The notes below the pieces were generated by a model, which saw only the letters and a list, made by a program, of their open reading frames with translations, was not told where the DNA came from and searched no databases. From Asterias rubens (lineage: Eukaryota; Echinodermata; Asteroidea; Forcipulatida; Asteriidae): a stretch of 64,000 bases of DNA. Within the stretch, counting starts at the first letter, position 1; each line of letters starts with the position of its first letter. A program made the position numbers and the translations under genes. Of the stretch, positions 45,347 through 57,187 are shown piece by piece. Location of the stretch: the NCBI RefSeq assembly GCF_902459465.1, contig NC_047069.1, forward strand, positions 2,852,001-2,916,000, read 5' to 3'.

Positions 45347-45734
45347 TTAAAGGCAGTGGACACTATTGGTAATTACTCAAAATAATTATTAGCATAAAAC
45401 CTTTCTTGGTGACAAGTAATGGGGACAGATTGATGATATAAAACAAAGTGAGAAATGGCTCCCTCTGAAGTGCCATAGTTTTTTGAGAAAGACCAATTTT
45501 CCACGAATTTGATTTCGAGACCTAAAGTTTAGAACTTGAGGTCTCAAAATCAACCATCTAAACGCACACAACTTCGCGTGACTAGGGTGTTTTTTTCTTT
45601 CATTATTATCTCACAACTTCTATGACCGATTGAGCTCAAATTTTCACAGGTTAGTTATTTTCTGCATATGTTGAGATACACCAACTGTGAAGGCTAGTCT
45701 TTGACAAATTACCAATAGTGTCCACTGCCTTTCA
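45347..45734. mobile_element. TTAA element copy 8
   Basis: First subfamily, nearly full length. Left end TTAAAGGCAGTGGACACTAT, right end 'ccaatagtgtccactgcctttcaa' with a decayed TTAA. Confidence 0.83.
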
Positions 45735-45766
45735 AATCATTTTTGATCATAAAACATACCTGTCTC

Positions 45767-46142
45767 TTAAAGGGAAGATACACGTTTGGTAATTACTCAA
45801 AACAAATATTAACTTAAAAACTGACTTGGTAACGTGCATTGGAGAGCAGTTGATAGTATAAAACATTGTGGAAAACGACTCCCTCTCAAGTAATGTAGTT
45901 TTTGAGAAAGAGGTACTTTCTCACTTAAATAATAAAAGACTTCTAGCTAAAAGTATTTTATTCCTGTCTGAAAGCACACAAATTTGTCTAACAAGGGTGT
46001 TTTTTGTTTCATAATTTTCTCGCAACTTCGATGACCGATTGAGCCCAAATTTTCAGAGGCTTGTTATTTTATGCCTATGTTGGGATACACCAAGTGAGAA
46101 GACTGGTCTTTGACAATAACCAAACGTGTACCTTCCCTTTAA
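45767..46142. mobile_element. TTAA element, third subfamily (copy 9)
   Basis: Left end 'ttaaagggaagatacacgtt', right end 'aacgtgtaccttccctttaa', with TTAA on both sides. The body follows the family pattern but the terminal 20 bp differ, so it is a distinct subfamily. It lies only about 30 bp from copy 8. Confidence 0.82.
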
Positions 46143-46269
46143 CATAAAAGCAAATCCAGATAATTGGAAGTATCAGCAACACAACTACTTCTAATAGCTT
46201 TATAACACAATAGCTTTATAACACAATCTTGATTATACATTGAAACTAAAGTTAACTTCAAACTTTTCT

Positions 46270-46580
46270 ATAATGAAAATCATGAATTATGTAGCACCTT
46301 ATAAAGGATTACAAGGTGCTACGGTGCATAAAAGCAGCCACAGTCAGGAACACCGGGGTACACCCCTTCTCGTTTTGATAAGTGCACTGGGTTCTTTTAC
46401 ATGCGAACACAACACATAGGACCATTGGCTTTACGTCCCATCCGAAAAATGAAGCAATGGTTAAGTGTCTTGGTTAAGGGCACAAGTGTCATGACTGGGG
46501 GATTCGAACCCACACTCTGCTGATCAGAAACACCAGAGTTTGAATTCTTTGCTCTTAACCACTTGGCCAAGACACTTCTA
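46270..46580 (-). repeat. Large SINE family S, copy 2 (uninterrupted reference copy)
   Basis: Same family as 41,468-41,880. At 46,449-46,470 it reads 'gaagcaatggttaagtgtct', the exact undisturbed version of the site where the palindromic TTAA element is inserted in the copy at 47,321-48,106. Confidence 0.88.
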
Positions 46581-46709
46581 CAGAAAACATACTTGATTAT
46601 ACAATGAAACTAAAGTTACCCCTTTATTTTAGGTAAATACCAAACTCCTATAATTGATGTATAAAGTGTTTGTATTTTATATGACTTGATTATAATGTAC
46701 ACCTGTTCC

Positions 46710-47090
46710 TTAAAGGCACTGGACACATTTTGTAAAATGTTAAAGACCAGTATTCTCACTTGGTGTATCCCAACACATGCATAACATAACAGACCTGTGG
46801 AAATTTGGGCTCAACTGGTCATCTAATTTGCAAGAGAATAAAGAAAGAAAATGCACCCTTGTTGCAACACTTTGCATACTTTCAGATGCGTAATAAAAGG
46901 CTTTCAGACCTGAAGTAGTTCAGTATTTTAGAGAGAAAAAATACCTCTTTCTCTAAAACCATGTTACTTCAGAGGGATCCGTTACCCACAAGGTTTTGTA
47001 CAATCAACAGCTCTCCATTGCTCGTTACCAAGTAAGTTTTTATGCCAACAATTCTTTTGAGTAATTGCTAAAAGTGTCCAGTGCAATTAA
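46710..47090. mobile_element. TTAA element copy 10 (left arm)
   Basis: 'ttaaaggcactggacacatt' at the left and 'agtgtccagtgcaattaa' at the right. In the inverted arm the same insertion is at 63,553-63,928, so it was there before the duplication. Confidence 0.85.
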
Positions 47091-47320
47091 CATAAAAGCA
47101 AATCAAGATAGTTGGAACTTGGAAGTAATAAAATTGCTTCCACTATTAACTACAGAAAACTATCTTGATTATACAATGAAACTAAAGTAAACTCCTTTCA
47201 TAGGTTAACATCAAACTCATATGCATGTATGATGTATGTAGTATTTATTTTTATATGACTTGATCATAATGTACACATGTTTCTTAAGATCAAAGCAATA
47301 ATAGTTAATTGGAAGAATCA

Positions 47321-48106
47321 TTAATAATAATAATATCAAAGTCTTATATAGCGCACAAATCTACCAAACAAGGTACTCAAGGCGCTGAGTTTATACAAAC
47401 TTTCAGAAAGATAGGTTATAACAGTGATGAATTCTGAGAACCAACTAGTTAGCACCTTATAAGGGTCTATACGAGGTACTACGGCAGCCACAACCAGGAA
47501 CACCGGGGCGAACCCCTTCTCTTTTTGATTAGTGCACTGGGTTCTTTTGCATGCATTACACAACACATGAGACCAATGACTTTTACGTCCCATCCGAAGA
47601 ACAAAGCAATGGTTAAAGGAACACGTTGCCTTGGATCGGTCGAGTTGGTCTTTGAAAAGCGTTTGTAACCGTTTGTTATAAAATGCATATGGTTAGAAAG
47701 AAGATTTAAAAGTAGAATACAATGATCCACACAAATTTGCCTCGAACTTGCGTGGTTTTCCTGTTACTTTGCGAACTAACACGGTCGGCCATTTATGGGA
47801 GTCAAAAATTTGACTCCCATCATGCCCATAAATGGCCGACGGTGTTAGTCGACGAGGTAAAAGGAAAACCACGCAATTTCGAGTGATACTTGTGTGGATC
47901 ATTATATTCTACTATTAAATTATCTTTCTAATCATATGCATTTTATAAAAAAACGGTTACAAATGCTCGACCGATCCAAGGCAACGTGTTCCTTTAAGTG
48001 TCTTGCTTAAGGTCACAGGTGTCGCGGCTGGGGATTGGTAACCACACTCTGCTGGTCAGAAACACCAGAGTCTGAATTCGGTGCTCTTAACCGCTCGGCG
48101 GTAAAG
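47321..48106 (-). repeat. Large SINE family S, copy 3, split by a palindromic TTAA element
   Basis: The right end on the minus strand has the tRNA-like head 'gccgagcggttaagagcacc'. The left end has the ATA-rich tail. The SINE is interrupted at 47,613-47,997. The matching copy in the other arm is 62,559-63,353. Confidence 0.9.
47613..47997. mobile_element. Long-palindrome TTAA element (piggyBac-type MITE), left arm
   Basis: TTAA-AGGAACACGTTGCC at one end and GGCAACGTGTTCCT-TTAA at the other. The two halves are near-perfect reverse complements, meeting at 'gggagtcaaaaatttgactc', so the whole element can form one ~190-bp hairpin. The TTAA target duplication is confirmed by the undisturbed SINE at 46,449-46,470. 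TTAA specificity points to a piggyBac-type transposase acting in trans. Confidence 0.93.
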
Positions 48107-48800
48107 TTCAATTGTCATATGAAGATAAAGGAATACAACAATCTACATTTTTAGTAATTACCAATAGTGTCCAGTACATAAAAACATATAAACACAGATC
48201 AAACCTAGTTTGAAACATTAACTAAACTACTGTTTTAGAACTAACTACAGATAAACAATCTTAGTCCAGTAAATTTAACTCCCAATAAATGTCAAACAGG
48301 AAAAACATTATATTTATCTTTAAATCACTTTACACATGTTCCTTAACATCAAAGCAAATTCAGAAAGTTTAACACATCAGTCCAAACTTCTTTTTACTAA
48401 CTACAGAAAAAAAATCTTGATTATAGAAAATAGACTTAACTTCCTTCATTGGTTAATACCAAACAAATGTTTATATTGATATGACTTGATCATAATGTAC
48501 ACTTGTTTCTTAACATCAAAGCAATCACAGTCAATTGGAAGAATCATTTATAATAACAAGTTCAATTGTCAAATGAAGATATAGGAATACAACAATCTAC
48601 ATAGACCATTACAAAGTTATGTCATCAGAAATTTCAATCAATTCTGTGATCAATGGTGTTTATTGATTCAGAGTCAAATATTTCTAGATCTACTTTTTCC
48701 ACACCATGATCAGACTATTAATTGTGTCTACAAGAGAAAACCTACTTCACAGTTGCCATGTACTCTAAAAACTCCTGACTCAGAACTGACCCTGACTCTA

Positions 48801-49212
48801 GATCCAATTAGACCTGACTCATGTTTGGATCAATCTGACCCACATTCAGGGTCATCCAGGTGTATTTAGAGTGCTTAGTATAAAGCCATCCAGCTTACCA
48901 GGCAAGTTGGGGGAACTCCATGATTACTCATCCTGACTCTAGATCCAATTAGACCTGACCCATGTTTGGATCAATCTGACCCACATTCAGGGTCATCCAG
49001 GAGTATTTAGAGTGCTTAGTATAAAGCCATCCAGCTTACCAGGCAAGTTGGAGGAACTCCATGATTACTCATCCTGACTTTAGATCCAATTAGACCTGAC
49101 CCATGTTTGGATCAATCTGACCCACATTCAGGGTCATCCAGGAGTATTTAGAGTGCTTAGTATAAAGCCATCCAGCTTATCAGGCAAGTTGGGGGAACTC
49201 CGTATTTACTTA
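48801..49212. repeat. 141-bp tandem repeat, three units (left arm)
   Basis: 'gatccaattagacctgac' occurs at 48,801, 48,942 and 49,083, exactly 141 bp apart. Each unit includes 'tttggatcaatctgacccac', 'ttcagggtcatccagg' and 'gtataaagccatccagctta'. The right arm has five units. Confidence 0.93.
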
Positions 49213-50464
49213 TTCTCAGATTGTAGTGTCAGTAAGTTGGTCTACAACTACATACAAGTAGGATTTCAAACTTTGTATATCAGAGCAACAATCAAGTTAA
49301 GTTTAATGAACTAAAAATATCTGTCTAGTCATAAATTACACAAGAGCCTACTAGCAACAGGTTAGAAACAGTGTAAAATGAGTTTTCAGTTGATGTCTGT
49401 TGCAAAGTCTTTCTGAAAATTGTTTAAAAATTGGTATCAGAGTTGACCTTTCAATGCTCCTCATTATTTTGGCTGATCTGCAATTTGTTTGCTTACTATT
49501 ATATTCAACAACTAATACTACAAACGTATTACATTAGAATACAATACAATTAGGCCATAGAGCATTATAAGAACATAACAATAAACAAAGTAAACCATTG
49601 TTCCTTTGCAAGTCAACCATGATGTTTATAAAATGAATTCTGCTCAACTAACACAGCATGTTATATTTCTGATTACAAATCAATGAAGTAGACTTTGTCA
49701 ATCTTGAATAGACAATTTCTACCGTCACAATTGTATGATCCCTGTGTGGAACATTTTGTTGGCATTTTTAATACATAAAAACGAAATCATATAAAATCCT
49801 GAAGTTAAGATTGGTTAAACAGTACAATAGAGAAAGATAAATGGTAATGAGGTAAAACAATTGTTCTTTTACAAATCAACGTTGATAGTATGAAAACAAA
49901 TTCTACTCAACTAACAGAGATGTTATTTTCTGATTACAAGTCATTAAAGTATACATGGTCAATCTTGAATGGGACAGGAACAACAATAAAGGGAGCACTC
50001 TTCTACCGTTACATTAACACTTTTTCAGAGTAGTTGTAAATCTTTTCAGAACCTCAAACAACCCATAAATGTTGGAATGGACATGCAGGCTTATACTGAA
50101 CAGTGTTGAATTACTCTCCAATATCATACAAAAAAATGGGAGGGCAAAGGCTGGTAACATTTCTCATGGAAGAACCTGAGGGTGGTTTAGGGAGAAAAAA
50201 ACTGTAACTGAATCAACTAAAATTCTTCCCAGTGAAAGCCTGCATGTCCATTCACATGTCAACACATTTGTTGGTGTTTTAAGAAAAGTTAATTCAACAC
50301 TACTAAGAGTTCACTATGTTAAGGTTTGAATTAAACAATTGTGTGGATGTTTAACTGATATTATTGATCTATTAAACTAAAAGTGAGTTTCCAATTTAAA
50401 CTGATAAGATGTTTGTTTGATTAAAGAATGAATAACACACATCTTTTTGAATTCTTGATTGATT
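49213..50464. other. 3'-flank of the left TRIM gene, mirrored in the right arm
   Basis: No gene was seen. It pairs with 59,934-61,190. A 17-bp inverted repeat, 'aatggacatgcaggctt' at 50,076-50,092 and its complement at 50,236-50,252, is also present in the other arm (about 60,140 and 60,310). Confidence 0.6.
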
Positions 50465-50470
50465 TTTATT
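50465..50470 (-). terminator. Polyadenylation signal of the left TRIM gene
   Basis: TTTATT on the plus strand is AATAAA on the minus strand, about 100 bp after the TAA stop at 50,567-50,569. The same signal lies at 59,928-59,933 in the right gene. Confidence 0.7.
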
Positions 50471-50566
50471 GAGCTGTATGGACACTCTGTGGTCATTACA
50501 TGTCAATGTACATGTTGTACTTGTAGCATTTATTTCTCTTACCAGTATCATCATAATCAGATAACA

Positions 50567-53280
50567 TTACACCTTGTTATAAATCTTCACTGATTCCCAG
50601 TCTGCCACTGCAAGCTGCTGACCATCTGATGTCAATGATATTCCTAATGGGCTGTACAGACCCTGAGCAATACAGCTGAGAAATCTACCCTGAGTGTCAT
50701 ACTGATGAATATGACCAGTGTTGAAATCCTCATTGCACACTGCAATGTAGATAGCTGAGCTGTCACAGCATACACCTTCGCAGTATTAACTGGTTGACTA
50801 TTGATCTTTGGATTGATGCTAACAAGTGTACCACCATCAACTCCAACAATGTCTACTTGTTGTTGCATGCCCCCACTGACTATAACTCTGTCCTTGCTGT
50901 CAATGGCCAAGTAGCAAGGTTTAGTCTGAACTGAAACAGTGTCTATCAGTGAACCATCACTGGATCTGTGTTTAGTTATAACTGACCTCCTAATATCCCC
51001 GACCATGATTGTATCCTTTATGACTGCTACACTGCGGAGGTCTACTGATGTCTTGCCCACTTCACTATGAGGCACTGTGTGGAATTCAAACATCTTGTTG
51101 CCATTCCTATTGTACATCTTGACAGAGTTGGTCTCATCTACAATCACTAACTGATTCTTGAATGCAGCAACAGCCATGGAACTGAAAAACAAATGAACAA
51201 AAAGATAGGACTCAATTCAATGATCATTCATTTGCAAATTACTTTCAATCTATTTAATTTGATGATTGTGAAAAATGCAAAAGATATGTTTGCTTTATTA
51301 AATGTTGTCCTATATTAGAAAAGTCAGTATTACTTTGCTAATAACTCACAAAGCACCTACGTGCACCTTTGAAATACAGTAGGACAATAAACAGTTATCT
51401 GTTCATACTAGCAAGGTGACTACTATCAAGAGAACTTTGGTTAACTCCTTTTTAATTGCATTACTTGTTATTTATCCTTTCATTTAGAAATAGAAACTTC
51501 TTTATTGATGGTGTTGAATAGAAGAATGTAAATATTCAGAATGACAGTAGATAGAGTGGATTCAGTGATCATGTAGAAAGTATGTATAACAACAGCACTA
51601 GAGCCTGCAAGGTCATTTAATCAATCTCAATTATGATTTGATTTAAAATAAAATAAATTAACCAAGGCAACACCTGGAGGAGTGAACAAATTTCCTGAGA
51701 TATTACAATTGTTTGAATACTAAATAAAAAACAAACAATTAAAACCTATGTGGGGGACAAATGCCAGCATGACAATGACCAAAGGGGCCTTGCAACCAAA
51801 CAGGTCCCTCACGGCAGGTTTTAATGATTGATCTGAGTTGATAAGTTTTATTAAACTTTCTCAGATTTGGTTTCAGTTTTGGAGAGTAATGACTACTAAT
51901 TTTCACGGAATACTGTTCGACTGACAACTAATCAACTGCAGTTTTGTTCACTGTTTGAACTGAGAGTTATAGCATTAATACACCTCTAACTAAAGACTTA
52001 AATTGTAAAAGACTTACCTCGTGGTATATTAATAGTTTTCTTCTGGTGTCCTGTAGTGTTGTAGATTACCACTCTGCTATTCATGTGGTCTGCCACTGCT
52101 ATCTCATCCCCAGGTAAAGAGGCGTCAATATCCCAAGGCCGACTGATTCCTTTATCATACTCCAAACAAAGCTCCCACCTTGGCTCCTTCATAATCAGAT
52201 TACCCAGGGAGAAGTCACAAACCCCTGGAGTGAATCTCAGATAGGAAAGGGTCGAATCTATCTTGGGTTGATTTTGATCTCTGAGTCCCTTCAAGTCCTG
52301 ACTGATAGTAGAATAGACTGCAAGGAAGTCAGGAGCTAATGAACTCTTGCTGACATCTTTGGCGCTCTGCAATGATTGCTGTATTTGCTGCAAGTTTACC
52401 CTCACTGCTTGCTCAAATTCCTCCAATTTCCTGCTGCGATCTTTAAGGGTGGTTTGTATTTCATCCATGATGCGACTCTCTTGAGCTGTTACCTCAGCCC
52501 TGATCTCATCAGCTCTGTTCTTCAAGTCTGCCATGGTTCTCTTAGCTGCAATATGTAGGTTGTCTTTCATTGTTGAGGCAGTTGCTTGAGATTGTTCAAG
52601 CTTCTTCATGGTTTCTTCAAGGGGAGTAAAGAGTTGAGCCAATGACTGTTTGTATGTGGATGAGGCTTGGTTGCAGTCAATATACTCATGTGGTGGATTA
52701 CGGTGATCTATGACAGTGCAATCTCTACAAATCATCACATCACAAGTTGTACAGTAGAACCTCATCACTTCACCTTCATGAGTTTGGCATTCTGGACGGC
52801 GTTTTGGTTTTCTGTCTTTGCTTGCAATCTTCCCATCACTTATGTCTTTCAAAGTGTTTACTGTGTGGCTTTTCTGGTGCATTTTGTAGCAGTTTGCACA
52901 AAAGATCGCAGGGCAGTCAAAACAGAAATGAGTTGCCTCATTTTTGTCCTTACATAGTTTACAAACCCACTGGTTGTTTTCAGATAAGCTGACCAGCTTC
53001 AGTTGATCTGCAAGACCAGTTATGTTGAAGTTAGTCTTGAGAGCTTGAACATCTTTCTGATGAAGTAGTGTCTTTTTTCGACACAGAGGACAAATAAGCA
53101 TCGTAGCATCTTTGTAGTTGGTAGACTGGTAGTTCTGCAAACAGATTTTACAGAAGCTGTGTAGACAGTCAAGTATTTTAGGGTCCTTGTATGGGTCAAA
53201 ACAAATACCACACTCCAGATGATTCTGGACAATTTTCTCAATAGCTGAAACCTTTGGCGGGTTTGAAGAAGCCATTTTAT
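50567..53280 (-). pseudogene. TRIM-NHL protein gene (RING, two B-boxes, coiled coil, NHL), left copy, with two frameshifts
   Basis: The first coding exon (52,018-53,280) follows an acceptor ('tttttcag|ATAAAATGG') and ends with a donor ('GAG|gtaagt'). I choose the ATG at 53,273-53,275 because an in-frame ATG further up (53,306) lies in the intron. The protein has a RING (C22, C25, C37, H39, C42, C45, C62, C65), B-box 1 (about 105-137), B-box 2 (about 163-200), a long coiled coil (about 205-320) and the start of an NHL repeat (PWDID...EIAVADHMNSRVVIY). This order is that of TRIM E3 ubiquitin ligases, where RING recruits the E2 and NHL blades bind protein or RNA. The second exon (50,567-51,181) holds further NHL repeats. 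Compared with its partner it lacks one base near 51,175 and one near 50,787, so the spliced frame would hit a stop soon after the junction. It may be a pseudogene or carry assembly indels. Confidence 0.88.
51182..52017 (-). other. Intron of the left TRIM gene
   Basis: Bounded by GT at 52,016-52,017 and AG at 51,182-51,183 (read on the minus strand). Length is 836 bp. It aligns throughout with the intron of the right gene (58,391-59,222). The minus-strand frame at 51,739-51,927 is not supported. Confidence 0.85.
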
Positions 53281-53283
53281 CTG

Positions 53284-53984
53284 AAAAAGGTAGAAAGGAG
53301 CAAAACAATACTTTTAAATAAGATTAAGCATTCAGCTGACCAAGACCATTTCAGTACACGTCTTTAAACTTATAGATGATAACGGCATCAAAACAAAGAA
53401 AACACTTGTACTCAGCAGTTTGAATTTCTAAAGAAAAGTACTTCACCATTCACCAATTTGTGATAAGCAGTGTATACACCAATTAAGGCGGGCAAGTGCT
53501 GGCTGGGCGCTGCGCGCCACTGCTGCGGTGTACTTGTGCCTAATTTTGTGCACAAAGACACGAGAAAATCGTTTCCCTTTTCTCTTTTTATAGAAATTGA
53601 ATATTGTCTTCGACAATATTTCCGATTTCTACATTCTTGATACTTTTATTTAAAATTAAGCACAGAGGAATATACTGATCTTTTGACCAAATATCATTTA
53701 AGTGACTTTTGTTTACAGTTTCCGCGTCTTTTCCTCTTAATTAACCTAAGACAAGCAACGTTTTCAAGATGATGCGGTTTCTATTTAGTTGCAAGTATTT
53801 GTGATCAGTGATGTACAATGGTATATCATGGTGTCCTGTTAAGGAAATTGTGATAGTCGTTGAGGAAAACATTTAATTTCCATAAAGAGTGAAAAGAAAC
53901 ATGATTTCTTCTTGTCTTTGTACACAAAACTAGGCTCATGTACACCTTGGCAATGGCGCTCGGTGCTCACACTGCTCGCCCGGT
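53284..53984. other. Intron/5' flank upstream of the left TRIM coding exon
   Basis: No coding feature. A short GC-rich phrase ('gctgggcgctgcgcgccact') lies at about 53,503-53,522. Confidence 0.5.
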
Positions 53985-54140
53985 GCGCCCCTGAATTGGT
54001 CTTTACTCAGTGCTTTCCCCGGTGTGATGCAGAAACAAATCACAACCAACCTACTCAGGTTGGACTCAAACCCATGATCATCCCACAGCATCCTAGAGCT
54101 GATAACTAAACTACTAGCCCACTGAGCATCCCAGCACAGA
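53985..54140 (-). repeat. tRNA-derived SINE, T family, copy 5 (diverged)
   Basis: On the minus strand 'ggctagtagtttagttatca' (A-box-like) and 'tgggtttgagtccaac' (B-box-like) are followed by the family's 'tttgtttctgcatcacacc' region. Closest to the copy at 35,343. Confidence 0.65.
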
Positions 54141-54237
54141 GTGATGAGAATCCTGTAATTAATGCCTAATTAATGCTGATCACACATATCAGTGTTTGGT
54201 CAAACCCATCAACCTAATGAAACACCCATCAATAAAG

Positions 54238-54735
54238 TTATTATTTTATCTGAATTTTTGTCCAAACTCATCAATATCCTGTACAATTGTATCGAGAAAA
54301 AAACTACATGTAACTATGCCTAAGATGTAATCAGAAAATTTGACCAAAGCTAAACAAAATGGAATGTCCACCGACAACGTAGAAATGTTAAAAAAGTAAT
54401 GATAACATTATTTACCAGTCTGTACATACACAATACTTTTTTCTTAAATAAACTTTAAATGAATGTTGAGACTTGTATAGAAAAAACCCAATATTGAGTT
54501 GTAAGATCCAAACCAAGTTGTGTACAAGAAACCCATGCAAAGTCTTCACTTACAATGTATCAATCATATTCTATTACAAATATAAACACTTATGGAAGTG
54601 TGTACATACTGCACAATACAAATTACATGTAGGTGTAGGCCTATCTCAAGCTAAGAGACTTGAACAAAATTTAATCATTTGTTATCTGTACTCACCTCAA
54701 CTGTCCTTAGTAAATATGTCTGAAGTACTGTCCAA
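54238..54735 (-). other. TRIM 5' region with candidate non-coding first exon
   Basis: Counterpart of 1-1,275 without the minisatellite. A minus-strand donor lies at about 54,692-54,697 ('GTTGAG|gtgagtacag'). Transcription would start to its right. The exon could splice to the acceptor at 53,281. The plus-strand frame 54,473-54,859 is not supported. Confidence 0.45.
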
Positions 54736-55197
54736 ATTGAAAGAACACAAAATGAAGTCAGGTTTCTTGCTGAATTTCGAACAATTTTTTGCAGCATGTA
54801 ACACCAGAGCTTGTCCCTCCCAAAATGGCTCTGGAAATGAAGCGTTTACTTCCTCCTAGAGTGACGCAGCAGGTTCATGTACATGTACGTCACACACCCT
54901 AAATTTAGCTGACTGTGCAGCTACACGTAGGCAACAGCATACAGAGAAACCACTGACCCTAGTAGTGAATAGTGAACTTGAATATGAAGCTACTATTGTT
55001 GTCTGTATATACTGCAAGTGTACAGGTAGCTCCATGTACCATTGGTGTCTGTCTATGTAGGTGTATGTATGGTGACTATCGAACTTTATATCAACTTTCA
55101 GTTTGCAAGTTATCATTGTTACCCGTCTGTGTTGCCCTTAAACGGTACTGAAATCATACACACAGAGTAAGTACTAATAAATATATGGCAATGTGCC

Positions 55198-55606
55198 TAT
55201 AGGCACTAGACATGTTTGGTAACTGCAAAGACCATCATTCTCACATGGTGAATGCCAACATACATGTTAACTAACAATTCTGTGAAATTTTGGGCTCAAC
55301 TTGTCATCAAAGTTGCAATATAATTATGCCAAATAACAATCCTTGATGCACAAATTTATGTGCTTTTCAGATGCCTGAAAAACGGCTTCAGGCCTGATGT
55401 CTTACTAAGATTCAAATATTTGAGTGGAAAAATAACTCTTTTTAAAAAACCTTGTAACTTGAGAAAGAGTTTCACAATGTTTAAATACTAGACATTAAAT
55501 CTCCAAAGACATGGAGATATATTATTATCTCCATGTCTCGTTACCAAGTAAGTTTTTATGCTAATATATATTCTGAGTAAAAACCAAACATGTTCAGTGC
55601 CTTTAA
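55198..55606. mobile_element. TTAA element, diverged copy 11
   Basis: Left 'ataggcactagacatgtttg', right 'aaacatgttcagtgcctttaa'. The right TTAA is intact, the left decayed. An extra palindrome ('ctccatgtc' / 'gacatggag' around 'atattatt') lies at about 55,508-55,540. Confidence 0.72.
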
Positions 55607-55684
55607 ACAGTAGTTGAATCCGCTAGTATTAAGTATTCTGATGATTTGGATTTGTCTATTCACAGTTGAAATTTTAAGTTTTAA

Positions 55685-56019
55685 GTAGAATCTCCCCAAA
55701 TCCCCAGGGATTTTTTATTCTGTATAAGAAATACTCACCTCCGATACCTACAAATGCATTTACAATGCGCAAGCGCAAGCGACTCCGCTGAACAAAAACA
55801 AAGCACCCCTCCTTGCGCTGCAGCTCCCGTGTGTACACACAAATAACGCACTTCTTTTTATCTGAGCCTTTTCTGTGTAAAGTCCCTGAACCCTTTCAAA
55901 ACCTTATGGGAGGGAAGGTAGCAGAGGTGAGTATTTTCTTATACAAAATAGAAAATTTCTGCGGATTTTGGGAGATTCTATTACAGAAAATAGCTCACCT
56001 CCGATACCTACAAATGCAG
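55685..56019. promoter_or_regulatory. Candidate bidirectional promoter with mirrored splice donors
   Basis: 55,685-55,740 and 55,926-55,981 are inverted copies of each other (~55 bp, about 80% identical). Each copy carries a splice donor pointing outward: minus-strand 'GGAG|gtgagtattt' after 55,739 and plus-strand 'AGAG|gtgagtattt' after 55,926. A third donor (minus) follows a direct repeat of 'ctccgatacctacaaatgca' at 55,999-56,019. The CpG-containing DNA between (55,760-55,900, 'caatgcgcaagcgcaagcga', 'ccttgcgctgcagctcccg') would hold the two start sites and first exons of the divergent TRIM pair. No TATA box was seen. Confidence 0.5.
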
Positions 56020-56354
56020 AGTAGCACCGTTAAGCCGCAAGATAGGGAGGGAACAGGACATGCAGTGTAGTGCCCAGAGAGTACACATCTTAACTAAATA
56101 TGCCTGAAACAAATGAAAAACAGGAATTGTTAAGACATATGCTGTGTTTGAGGTGCTCTTAAGAGGTCAAGTCGGCAGTTCTACTGTGTCTCCGGGTTGT
56201 TGACTGTGCTGCTGAGCGTAGATTTTACTTGTCTGTCCATGCGACTGTCTGACTGCAGCACATCTCGCAGGTTATCTATCTATAATAAAACCAGGGTGTG
56301 ACCAAAATTGTTTAAAAATCTATCAAAGACGGCTGTTTAATATTTTAAACTCAC

Positions 56355-56529
56355 CTGAGGTACGCATGAGATGTTGCTGGTTAATATGATGGTATGATTA
56401 CGCGAGTCACAGGCTGGATCCTCAGTAAGGTTCCACATTCACATCTTGGTATTGAAGCGCCCAACACCAGTCCACAGTCTGTTGAGTCTCACCCATTCCA
56501 GATGCATAAAACTCAGTATCCAAACTCGC
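56355..56529 (-). other. Spliced 5' exon near the TRIM pair, paralogue of 23,040-23,224
   Basis: Acceptor ('tttccatag|GCGAG') and donor ('CTCAG|gtgagt') are both conserved with the copy at 23 kb. Differences inside the short ATG frame are partly silent (S-C codons near the end) and partly not (D to T, H to R). Joined to the TRIM coding exon the short frame would be out of phase, so it would act as an upstream ORF in the 5' UTR. Confidence 0.5.
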
Positions 56530-56559
56530 CTATGGAAACAACAATGTTTACAAAGAAAC

Positions 56560-57065
56560 TCATCAAATAAAAGGTTTGCTAATTGTTGTGCAAGGTTACA
56601 CATAGCCTGAACATCTGACATCACGCTTTGAGGCTCGTGAATAACGCTAAAGACCTACCTCCGGACCAGCGTGTACATGTATTTTCACCTTTGACCTCGG
56701 TCATTTCACATAGAGATACACAGTCAAATTATGTTGCAAACGTGCAGCAGTGTACTGTTTAGGCATCTATGGAAAGCTCATGTCACTGCACGTTTATCAA
56801 ATGATATCATTGTATCCAATGGAATCACTGGATCTGCCAGAGGGGCCCTGAAAGACAGGGGCCAAGTTTAGGTTACACAAACCATTCAGCTTTAAATTCC
56901 CCTGTATTTTTTACCATGTGAGGGCGCTCTTAAAAATATGCTATTACTTTCTGGGTACGTGTTTATTGGAGGAGTTGAAGGCGAGTTGACAGCACCTAAC
57001 CAGTTGACGGCGAAGAATGGCAAGATAATGCCAATTGCGGCACTGTACTCAAAGCCATGCGCGGA
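56560..57065. other. Stretch without a recognised feature
   Basis: No gene was seen. The plus frame 56,938-57,132 runs into the hairpin repeat and has no motif. Confidence 0.45.
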
Positions 57066-57069
57066 TAAC

Positions 57070-57187
57070 TTTCCGTATGGCGCCACCACTTTTTCACTCA
57101 TTTTTACAAAAAGGGATATCTCATTAAGGTAAATAAGATACTATATTATTTCATATCGAATGAAAAAGTGGTGGCGCCATACGGAAA
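57070..57187. repeat. Perfect 27-bp inverted repeat (hairpin module 1)
   Basis: 57,070-57,096 ('tttccgtatggcgccaccac' and the next 7 bases) and 57,161-57,187 are exact reverse complements, with a 64-bp AT-rich loop containing 'tttttacaaaaagggatatc'. Confidence 0.92.

Larger units (their letters stand above)
46637..52050. repeat. Left arm of a large inverted repeat
   Basis: This arm is the reverse complement, with moderate divergence, of 58,357-64,000. Paired landmarks are 46,637 with 64,000, 46,710-47,090 with 63,553-63,928 (TTAA element), 47,321-48,106 with 62,559-63,353 (SINE), 48,801-49,210 with 61,190-61,890 (141-bp repeats), and the TRIM second exons 50,567-51,181 with 59,223-59,831. 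Coordinates of paired points sum to about 110,400-110,670. The right arm runs off the window, so the true length is unknown. Confidence 0.93.

Noticed and set aside
54473-54859. 128-codon plus-strand frame in the TRIM 5' region
   Set aside because: The paralogous segment near 1-1,275 does not keep this frame, and the conserved splice signal there is on the other strand.
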